Positions 13,534 through 24,400 of a stretch of 64,000 nt of DNA are shown piece by piece; positions within the stretch are counted from its first letter, which is position 1, and each line of letters starts with the position of its first letter. The notes under the pieces were generated by a model. The model searched no databases. It was not told the DNA's origin and saw nothing but the letters and a program-made list of their open reading frames with translations. Location: the NCBI GenBank assembly GCA_020698575.1, contig CM036239.1, positions 9,199,263 through 9,263,262 on the forward strand, given 5' to 3'. A program made the translations under genes and the position numbers. The DNA comes from Bostrychus sinensis. Lineage: Eukaryota > Chordata > Actinopteri > Gobiiformes > Eleotridae.

Positions 13534-15269
13534 TTAACAGTTTCCCCTCCTTTTCATCAGTGAGCATCTCTTGAACTTGTCTTCAGGAGTTCAATATGAA
13601 AAGATTGCAAATATCTATTCCATGTATTCTTTTATATGAAGCCTGTGTAAACACATCTGGGTTGCTTGTATTTAGTTTATCAGTACTGTTGCATCGAAAT
13701 AGAATGGCTTTACTTCTGCTATACTTTGTATGATACTTTATATGAACGTGTTGTGTAGTGGGACAGTGGGAGGCTCATAGCCATACCCCTGGTTGTGAAA
13801 CACTTTATTTTTGTGCTTAGGTTTTGTGTTTCTTCTTTAAAGCTGATACCACTGTTAAAACTTTGCCCTGCATTAAAAATGTCTTAGATTGTCCACCTTT
13901 ACCCCACAGTTGTATGCACTGCAGTGGCTGGCGGCTGTTGGTTTCCTTGCTGCCACATGCATTGGGACAACTTGTTCTCTGTCATCACAACAAGAGATTT
14001 TCTTTCATACTTTGCGTCAATGTAACCTGCTCCTGCTCAGATAATCATTTTCATAACTTTTTCCAAAGCTGTCCATTGTAATTGGCCATTACCGAGCAGT
14101 GGTTGGTGCTAGCTTAGCGGTCAACCGTGGGCATGGGCTTGAGCTCCTGTGAAGAACGCAGCGTCTGTCATTGGACTTTATAATTTAGAAAATGTTTCCA
14201 GAAGATGCCATGGTTAAAATTCTCTCTACATACACACAAGAAATGTATGGGAAAAGTATTTCAAAATGGCCATTAACACAATAAATAATAAAGACCAGTG
14301 GGAAATTTGTTGCACAATGTTTCCTTTTATATGCGACAAAGATTTTGATCAACAATTATCGAGATAGAATACAAGGAGTTTTTCTTTTCTTTGAGCTTCA
14401 TCAGAGACAATTTCATAGTAATTTTAACAACTGCTGCATATTGACTGCTTTTCGCTGTCATGAAAATATTTAAAGAACAATAACTGGGCATTGTCCCTCT
14501 ACACTTTGTTTAAAAAATGATTTCAATATTGTTATTATATTATATATTATGTTTTGTTAAATTACTGTGATGACTGTGGCAATTTAGTTTTTGCTCAAGA
14601 ATAAAAGCTAAGTTAATTTTGTCACATGCTGAAATGGGAAGAAATAACAAGTTTTATACAGTCAAGATAAATTGTTAAGTCCCTTCTATGTGTCCCCAGG
14701 CTTTACTGGAATAATGTGGAAACTTCATACGATGTGACGCTTTAGAGAGAGGGAGGTGATGACTAACACAGCTCCACACACTGCTGAGGATCTATACAAT
14801 ACATTACACACTCACACACTCACACATGTACGACCACACAGGTCCAGTGAAACATGCACAAACACACCACATTTAGTGCCAGTGACAGATTGTTTCCTGT
14901 TTCCTCACTATGAGCTGAATATAAAGTAAATACACCTGGCAGCCTGTGTGCAGTGTGACAGGACATGGTCACGATCTCTGCCCTGTTTAATGAGCACAAT
15001 GTCATTAAACTTGTAGAGACTACTTACTGCCTATGCTATGAAAATAATTTGAAGTGGCCATGTCTTTGTGTAAGCTGTCTTGTTTAGAATTCAACACTTT
15101 GGCCAATTCGTGGAGGAGCCCAGCTGATGTTTACTCAAGCAGCTCCAGCAGCTGCTCTCTCGCCCTGCGTCAGCTCACTCATCTGACAAAACCAGAGCTG
15201 TGCTTTTGACATGCATCTGTCACAGCGGCAGAACAAACTAACCCCGCCTCCTCTCTCCTCTGCATCCAG

Positions 15270-15298
15270 CATCTGCCTGGCTGACCTGCATCGCCAAC
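15270..15298 (+). other. syt1: Possible 5' UTR segment of the first coding exon
   Basis: Twenty-nine bases between a pyrimidine-rich tract ending tccag (AG at 15268-15269) and the ATG at 15299. Syt1 genes have non-coding 5' exons far upstream, so an acceptor here is reasonable. It could instead be part of a longer leader running back through 15120-15269, which is unusually GC-rich for this region. Confidence 0.4.
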
Positions 15299-15467
15299 AT
15301 GAACGAGAGTCGAAGGGAAGCGTTGGCGGCGGCGCCTGCCACCACTGCCTCATCCGTTGCGGCCGGCTCCAACAGCACCAACACTGCCGGACCCGGGACA
15401 GGTGAGAAGGACGAGGCCTTTTCCAAGCTCAAGGACAAGTTCATGAATGAACTCAACAAAATCCCAT
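15299..15467 (+). CDS. syt1: syt1 coding exon 1: lumenal N-terminus
   Basis: Encodes residues 1-56 and the first base of codon 57. The ATG at 15299 has A at -3 and no in-frame upstream extension that looks coding. The exon ends at a consensus donor gtaagt (15468), leaving phase 1. The peptide starts MNESRREAL, then has an Ala/Thr/Ser-rich stretch with the sequon NST at N25, then the Syt1-diagnostic AFSKLKDKFMNELNKIP just before the membrane segment. The N-terminal 30 residues are low-complexity and diverge from mammals, as expected for this part of the family. Upstream, a pyrimidine-rich tract ending in ccag at 15269 would make a good acceptor, giving a short 5' UTR piece at 15270-15298, but the exon could equally extend further 5'. 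Confidence 0.95.
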
Positions 15468-18400
15468 GTAAGTGTGGATACCTTCTGCCCCTATAGCAGT
15501 ACCTTTTGACTCCAATAACCACTAGTACACTGTAAAAAAACAAAACAAAAAAAAAAAAGTTGAGAAAACTTAAAAACTCAAGGCAACAGAATCCCTCAAG
15601 ATTTTTGAGTTTTGGGGCCAACTCAAAATCAATCAATCAATCTCAAAACTACACATCAGGAAGCTGCAATCTTAACATGTAGCAAACCAAAATGAAGGAA
15701 TAAAAAATTAGCTAAAAGGCTCTAACAAATATTGCTATCCAAACAAAACCATATTCAAACCCCCCGCAAGCGTATAGAGATTTATTAAAATATGCAAAAA
15801 CTGAATATGCGCTGTGTAAATATGCGCTGCTCCTACTTTACTACTTCAAGCAAGCCATGCAAACAATCTGCCATTTCAAAGCACTGGCTCTGCTGATTAC
15901 AAAGATGTCTGTCCCATTATAGTGCAACTAAAACTCAGCATGCTAGCAGCCAAATAAATAAATTATTATTATTAAAATTATGATTGGTGTTATTATGATT
16001 ATCATTAGTGGTCGTAATAGAAATAGTCTGGGTAAAATTTAGAAAATAAGTCAAAAATATTTGTATTTGGATGAAATGAATAACCATAGTGATCTATCAG
16101 TGAAATATAACTAATTTTCCAATCTGGTACCTGAGGAAGGTCAAAGGTCACATGTGTGTCCAAAATGTGTCCAAATGGATCATGTGCTGGTTCCGCCTGG
16201 ATTTAATTGTGTTAAAAATTATGTAAAACTGCTCAGGTTCTCTTTTTTAGGATCAACTTTGGCACACTTACTCATGATATTTTACTTTACTAATTCCTAG
16301 ATGAATTAGGCTCCAATCCTATGATACGGATCTGTTTTTTTTTTTTGTTTTTTTTTCTATAAATAAGGCTTTTTTTTTTTCTTTTTTTTTCAGGCAGAGA
16401 TATAAATTTCAATTTTTTACTGTGTTCCAGATTAATTTTCTCTGAGCCAGTAACACATATCTTGGATTTTGTACTTCTGTGGTAATCTCACAGGTCTTAG
16501 CTTTTTTAGAGGCCAAGATGAAAACCTGGGTAGTTTGGAACATTTACTCATTTATTTTAAGTAAATAATTTCAGAAAAGACACAGAAAAAATAGGCCTGG
16601 TACTGAAGAGGATTTTTAATGGACATATGTCTAAAAGCTTTCAAGTTAAAGTTTTACTCACTATATTTTTTCTCTTCTTAGAGCCGACTATCCATTGTGA
16701 GAAAAAGTACTATTATTGATAATAATAAAAACTTAATATACTAAATTTAACAAAACAATTTTACAATTTTAACAACAACTTTTTCTGAACAAAGGATAGT
16801 CAGTTGGCTGTAAGATGAGTTAAAACAAATACTGATAGCGAGAAAACTTAAAATTGAAAGTTTTTAGACATATGAATGTCAAAATAAGTGAACAAAAGAC
16901 ATTAGTTGTTGAAAACTTGAGATTTTGAGTTGGCCATAAAACAAAAAAATCTTGCGGGATTCTGTTGCCTTGAGTTTTTGCAACTTTTTTTTACAGTGTA
17001 GTAATAGTAATCAAAGTTAAATAATGGCCAGTACAATCAAATGATGGATAGAGCTTAACTGTATTTGGACTTCATGAAGAGTTCGAATAGAGCTGTATCC
17101 TTACTTTCCACAAAAATAATCTCTAAGTTTCAGTTTAGAAATTACCATCCCAGTGGCTCAGTCTCTAATGTTTTCTGTGTGACCTACTGTAGCGTAAACG
17201 TGACTCAAAGATGAATCAGCAAAGCCTCGTGAGTATACTGTTCATGTTCGTGTTGTAGAAAAGCAGAAATTAATTGAGTCCATTAGGATTTTGGGTCAAA
17301 ACTGTTTTTCATTTACATCTCTACCTTTAGTTGTAAAATCCAGCCTTTCTTTTGGCCAAAATCCCAGTCTTTTATAACCAATAATGAACCACTGCTGCGT
17401 AATTCAAGATAAAATGCACATACAGTACATTCATATAAGCTTCTTGGATTCAGCAGGAGACCAAATAGAGCCGTAGCAATGGATTAGTGTGGAACATGAA
17501 ATAACTACAGTGGATTACTTCTTAATCAACAATACTGCACTTGCAGAAACAGAATATTCTCCCTATTTGTGCCTGACTGCTTTAGTCTTAGCAACTTTAG
17601 TTTAATCAGACTTTTGCTAATATTTAAATTATTGGGATCAAAAACCTACCTGCTTTACAGAAAACAATGATTGTGATATAGTCTTGGGTCGTGTGATTCA
17701 TCTCTTTTTAGCTCAACTTTATACAATATACGTACAGTGAAGTCCGAAATTATTCAAACCCCTGGCAAATTCTGACTTAAAGTTGCTTTCATTCAACCAA
17801 CATGCCCCTTTTTGTTCAAATGTAAAAAAAAAACGCTGAGAAATATTTTTTTCCACAATGATACCTCTTGTACATCGTCGTATTATCTTTTGGGAGAAGT
17901 CTGTGTTATTTCCATAAAAAAAAAAAAACCTTACTGGTTGAATGAAAGTAACTTTAAGTCAGAATTTGCCAGGGGTATGAATAATTTTGCGCTTTACTGT
18001 ATATGTCAACGGCCATCTTTAGCTTTTAATAAAACAATTAATTTAACTTTAATGTTAAATCTAAGGGATAGAGTTCTGGTTTCCTGAGGCCAGTGGTGGA
18101 AGAAGTACTCAATTTCTTTACTCAAATAAAAGTATCACCTTAAAATTTTGACTTAAGTAAAAGTATAAAAGTACTCACTTTTAAGTGTACTTGCAAGTAA
18201 AAAAGTACAACACACAGACTCGACAACTCACAAATGTAGTTAAATGTGAGGGATTTTGCTGGTTCCAGATGAAATGAACAAACTGGTGCAGCAGAAGAGA
18301 CCTGAATCTGTCGCTGAGGTCTTCTGTCTTTATTATTCTGATGTTTCTACAGCAGTACTACTTTACTGCATCTGTTATATTTAAGTACTGTGTGTCTACA

Positions 18401-21400
18401 ATGAGGGCACGACAAAAACAAATCATTTTAAACGAAAACTCAAAATGCTTTGTACTTCAAACCACTTAAAAAACTGTAGTGGAGTAAAAGTACAGATACT
18501 TGCTCTAAAATGTAGTGTAGTAAAAGTACAGATACTTGCTCTAAAATGTAGTGTAGTAAAAGTACAGATACTTGCTCTAAAATGTAGTGTAGTAAAAGTA
18601 CCCCTTGTAAAATGTACTCAAGTAAAGTAACTACGTACTATTATGTTGTTATATTACAGCACTGCCTGAGGTTAAAAAGTAATTTGATCTTAGCTTCCCA
18701 AAAAAACCCAACCTATTAGAGCCTTAAATGACTGTTTTCTCACCTCATCCCCTTCATCAAGAGAAGACAGTTTTCTGCCCAGCGCTGTCAGACTGATGAT
18801 GAATGCCCCAAGACTTGTTTACGCCACAAAAATATCGATACTGTCTGGAGAATGTCAGGGAGCAGATTTATCAAAGAATATGCGAGAGAGGAGCGGTTGT
18901 ATGCGCACGCCACACGCCGGCTACACCGCACTGCAGAAGGGCTAATACCCGGGTTAAACCCCGCAGGGCTGCAAGTTTGCTCAGATGGAGCTGTAACACT
19001 TTCCAGACTGAGTTCCTTATGCGCTGTCAATCAGGATCCTGTGCGACACATCTCTGAGCTCAGGAGATTAGCCTCTTGGACACAAAGTTTAAAAGTGCAA
19101 GAGTCAGTACATTTGAGGACCAACTTTCTAAATCTATCAAACTTATTTTTTTAGACTTCATTATCATTAACCGTTGGAAGGATTACGTATGCTGATATTT
19201 GAAAAAATAATAAATAAACAAGAGTTTTAGTTGATTGTGTCCTAGCACCAGGGACAGCTCTAATAATTGCTGTGATCTGTAAGATTTAATAGTGCAATTC
19301 TAGGTTGCACACACACACACACACAGTATCTAGACTAAAATAAGACATAAAATATTGTTAGTATTCATTTATTTTAATTATGATATATAGCTTACATCAG
19401 TGGTTCCCAAAGTAAGGTCCGGGGCCGCAAAGGTACTGCAGGGGGAGCCGCCAGTGGCTCTCTACATCAGTGGTTCCCAACCTTTTTTGTCTCATGTACC
19501 CCCTGGCATTTTTTGTCATACCATGAGTACCCTATACAATTTTTTCTTACTTTATTGTAAATACTAGATCTAGTGCATTTTTTCTTTTAAACTCAAATTT
19601 CACATTGAAATTAAATTTAAATTATACTTCTCCTTGCCTTATGAATTCCTATTACATTTACTTATTTTTCTGTGTATTTTCAAAATAAACTAAAACAAAA
19701 TCTTGAACTCAGAAAGAAAATTTTAAATAATTCCTCTCTGAGACAAATTCAGCAGATATTTTTGTTTCATTTTGTTAATGAATTCACGTACCCCTAGGGG
19801 TCCCCGTACCCCTGGTTGGGAAACACTGCTCTACATTAAGTAAACAAAAAAAAAGTTGTTTAAAATGAATTTCACTGAAGTATTTATTGAAAGATATTAC
19901 TTAATTAAGCCATTTTTGTCAAGTTTTTTATACAGGGTTTCCGCAAGGTCTTAAAAAGTCTAATAAAGTCTTAAATTTAAAAATCTGAATTTAAGGCCTT
20001 AAAAAGTCTTACATTTGCTTTAAATATGCTTAAACTGGTCTTAAGTATGTCACGTACATTTGATGCAACTACCTGCATTCACAACTTATTCTAAAATGCC
20101 ACTTAAATGTTTAAAAAGACATTTCACCATCAACAATACAGGAACTCAGATCTTTCCTAACAAGACCTAAACGTTTGGACTCACTGTCGCATACAGTCGC
20201 ATTTAAATGGCACACCCAGGTTTATGGCATAGCTTTTTGTGCTCTGTGTTTATGAAATAAGTCTTAATTACTTTGAACAATGGTCCTAAAAAAGCCCCCC
20301 CAAAAAAAGGTCAATGGGGAAAAACATGACAGACTTTTGAATATAGTGAAGTTTCATTGTTGAGGGTCTGTGCAGGATTGTCTGACTTTTTCTTTATCTC
20401 ATAAAATCACATATCACAATCCTCACAATTAAAATAAATAAATGCTTTAAAAGATTCTGAGTTTATATAATGTATGCAAGTTTCTTTTTGAGATGAACTT
20501 CTGAGAAAAACAAACAATTTTCCTCAATATAAAATGTTTTAGATGCACCTGTATTTATTATCTATCTTGGCTTTAAGATGATTTCCAAAAGCTATTTACA
20601 GGGTTCATACAGTCATGGAAAACCTGGAAAAGTCATGGAATTTTAAAATGCAATTTCCAGGTCCTGGAAAAGTTTGGGAATTTTATATTTTGATGTAAAG
20701 TTGTTGAAATTAAAAACAGTCGAACCAGTGCCAGTCTTTCCAGATGATTACTTTATATCTTAATTTAGTTTTTAAACTTACCAAGCATAATTATCTTTTA
20801 ATCACTGGTGCACAGACTCTAAGTAAAATTTCTGGAATAATATGTTTCTGTGGGAAGAGAACCACATTTTTTTTTTTTTTTTTTTTTTTATACAACTGAC
20901 TAATTTCCAGTTTTAACAAACTAAATTGCAGCAAAAGTTTCTACATTTTGAATACCATTTATGAGTCATTTCTGCCATTCATGTTTTGGAAATGTAGTCA
21001 AAGTTTTGGAAAAGACTATAGAAAAGTCCTGGAAAATGCTTGGTAAAAAAAAAAAAAAAAGTGTATGAACCCTGTATTTAGATTCAGTTTGTGCATTAAT
21101 TAAACTTTGAAAGTCGACACACACGTGCGCACACACCAGAGCCAGGCTCTGTAATCACTCTAAACCACACTGTGACTTCTCACTGAACACAGAGGTGGCC
21201 TCCAGGGAAACCGGCGTATTGAATTTTTTACTAAGTTTTCTAAACACACTTGGCTTTACTTCCCAATAACAATTAACCTTTGAACAGTGAGGCGGTGTGA
21301 TCCGTGACTGCTGCCTCCGTCTGCCATTACTCTCAACTCAGACAAGCCACTGACATTTGGGGCAATAAATCATGCACAGTTTTTTTTTAACCTTTCTGCT

Positions 21401-24400
21401 GTTTAGTATCTGCTACATTTACACTGGCAGTATTTCATTAATGTCATAACAAATGTGTGCTTTAAGAAGAGGTTGTTAAATCTTCTGTTGACTAAACTGC
21501 TCCGAAAAATATTCTTGGGTTAAACAGATTTTAAAGTAAGCATCCAAACAAACCTCTTGGATGAACAGTTTTGTACAAGTAAAAGATTAAAAACATAAAT
21601 ATATGAACTCTTCAGACAAATGTTTTAAATATTTCACTCTGTGTGTACTGGATCTATATAATACACAGTGGTGGACAAAGTACTCAGCTCATTACTTACA
21701 GTAGTATAGATCTCCCTGCTCAAATATTACTCCAATACAATAAGTTGCCAAGTCAATTTTTTTTTACTTGAGTTAAAGTACTGGAGTATCTGCTTTCAAT
21801 AAAAAAAAACAACTTTTTTTTACATTGTATTTCACGTGAGTGCAGTAAAGAATTTTGGGTAAAGTCACAAATTTGGGTAAAGTCACAAATTTGCAGCTCC
21901 AAAGATATGAATAAAATACATTTTTACATGATTTTAGTGAGGAAATGTGGAATCAACCATAACAGATAAGATTGTTCTACAGCAAAAATGAGCCATACGT
22001 TTTATAAATAAGGCTGGGTTTATGATCATACTATCAATTATTTTTAAATTAGTTTATTATAGAATCGAAAATAATGTTCAAAGCAAAAACTAAATCACTT
22101 CCAGATTGTGTCCAAAGATTCTTTTTAGTTCCTGAGAGCAAATATGAGTTTAGAAATATGTGTACATTTACTTTACAAAAAGACAAATGAAAGTGTAAGT
22201 AAATATTTATCTTTAGGGAAGAAGTCAGTTGTCTTTCAGTTTTAAGACAATTTCTCTGCAGAAGTTACTTTTGCTATTTTAGAAATGTGGAGTAAAAAGT
22301 ATATTATTTATCTTTTAGATGTAGTGGAGTAAAAATAGTACGTTTCTGCTAAAAGTGCTACTCAAGTAAAGTACAGATTCTCAAAAACTTTACTTAAGTA
22401 CAGTAAGTTACTCAAGTAAACTTGCTTTGTTACTGTCCACCTCTGATAATATATTAGTTATTAAAATTGAGGAGTGCATTTGCATGCATTCATTTGCAGA
22501 AATATAAAATGTTTTGTAGTAAACTCAGAGCTGTAAAGAGAATAGTCCAAATTGTTCATCCCTCACTTGTTGGCCCTCGTGACTCCGTCAGCAGCCAGCA
22601 GTTTATTGGAGGGGGATTACTGTTGTGGTTGAGCAGAGCTGTTTGTCTCAGTCTGCCTGCTGTTCTGGCAACAGGCCTCTTGCTCAACTCTTTGCCCTTT
22701 ATTTACACGAGCGCAACTGTCATGAGACGCCATCAGGGCCTGGTGCAACTAAAGCCGGCTCAGATCACATTCAACAAATTCCAAATTCTTCCAAACAAGA
22801 TTTAAGCCAAATAAAAACAAAGCCTAAAATGCCCCAGACCCAACCAATATTAACACATTTATTGGACAACTTCTATGATCTTCTATGTGTCTGAGGCTGT
22901 TGTTTCAGCAGTCGATTACATGTGGACTGTCAATAAATTAGATTGTGGAAAAATAAGATTATTTCATTTGTTCAATATGAAGTGATTCATATACTGAATT
23001 AATTATTAATTAATGAAATGAAATCCTGTATAAAATTCTGTATCTTATTAAATTAGAATATTAGTTATAATAACATAATCATAACATCAAGCAGTGCAGC
23101 CAGTGCAACTGCACTGGGGCCCAGGAAGTTTAGGGGCCCATTAGAGTGGCCCTTATTCTAAAGTCTGTGTTTAAAATATTCATAATAATTAGGAGCAGCG
23201 CATAATTCTGTTACAGAACAAAGCTTTTAACATAAATTAAATTTTAAATTCTGTGAAGCACCTGTTTTTGTATCAAACTCCAGTAAAACAGCAACATTTT
23301 ATAAATTAAAAACCTTAATGCATGAACCTGATTTACTGAATGTGCTTCATATCTTTAGGGCCCATTCTGAAATCCTGCACCGGGGCCCCACATTACCAAG
23401 TTATGCCACTGATCACAATTACAATAAATGCTTGAAATATTGCAATCTGTGTGTACTGAATATTTTCAGTTTGAATTCATCTACCCCAGGGACCCCTGGG
23501 GGTCTGCGAAGGTACTGCAGGGGGGCCCCCAGAGGTTGTATAAATTAAGCACATAAAAAGAAATTCAGCTTGAAATTAAGTACAGTTATATACTTGTTTA
23601 AAAACTATTACTTCAGCAATTTTTAGCCAATTTTAAGTGTTTTTGTTAAGTTTTTGTAATCAAAATATATGAAGAAAAACATGACAGACTAATAACTAAA
23701 GGGAAGTTCTATTGTTAGGGGTCTGTGAGGGATTTCCGCAAATTTAAGGGGGCTGCAACACTCTTGAGTTTGGGGATGTCTGATTATAGACTGAAATAAA
23801 ATTCACTTTTCCATTCTAATATATTGACGTGCACCTATGGGCTCATGGGCTGCGTGCACCTCAGCAGAAGGAGTGTGCAGCCTGAACGATGCTCTTGTAC
23901 ACATAACAAGATATAACGTCAAGGTTAATTGACCAACAGGGTCTTGTCATATTGGATTATGTGGGCGGCTGCAAGTGGATATAACCCAGATGCAATATTA
24001 CACACAAATTGTCCCGTTAATGCATCCACCCAAACCCATCCACATCATGGGCAGAACCAGACCTCCTAGTTCAGGGATAAATACTTCACCCACTGAGTCA
24101 CAAAGCCTTTGTCTATTACACTTAATAATTAATTGGTGTCTTTTCTGGCCGTTTGTGGGTAGATTTAATTAATATCTTCTGGGCTGTCCATATCGCACAA
24201 TGGCACATAATTTTTTTAAAAATCCCTGCTTCTATTCTGTATTCTGGATCCACACCAAACCTAACATTTTTATTCCTTTTTCCAGTCCAGGGTTTCTGTG
24301 TGGCTCAACAATTGAACAGCTGAATTTAAGACTTTTTTTTTTTTTTAGACCTTTTTAAAACCATTGTTGAAGAAAATTAAGACCTTTTTCATAAACCCAG

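Larger units (their letters stand above)
1..15298 (+). other. 5' flank or 5'-UTR intron of syt1; no coding gene recognised
   Basis: I see no coding exon in these 15 kb. Open frames of up to 137 codons (for example 5579-5992) lack any recognisable domain, codon bias or splice context. Identified contents are an old LINE at 60-1290, simple repeats at 3642 and 10021, a LINE tail at 11911 and a piggyBac-type MITE at 13340. The rest is unassigned AT-rich sequence. Non-coding syt1 exons and the promoter may lie here or further upstream; none can be fixed from sequence alone. Confidence 0.6.
19398..20400. mobile_element. hAT-type element disrupted by two later insertions
   Basis: Starts CAGTGGTTCCCAAAGTAAGG with aaggtactgcagggggag, and ends near aaaacatgacagact and gagggtctgtg. 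These blocks match the uninterrupted relative at about 23485-23775 in the same order. Two younger elements sit inside (19468-19828 and about 19933-20305). The right boundary is approximate. Confidence 0.65.

Noticed and set aside
18476..18600. CRISPR-like direct repeats
   Set aside because: The 36-base units are head-to-tail without spacers and lie in a eukaryotic MITE.
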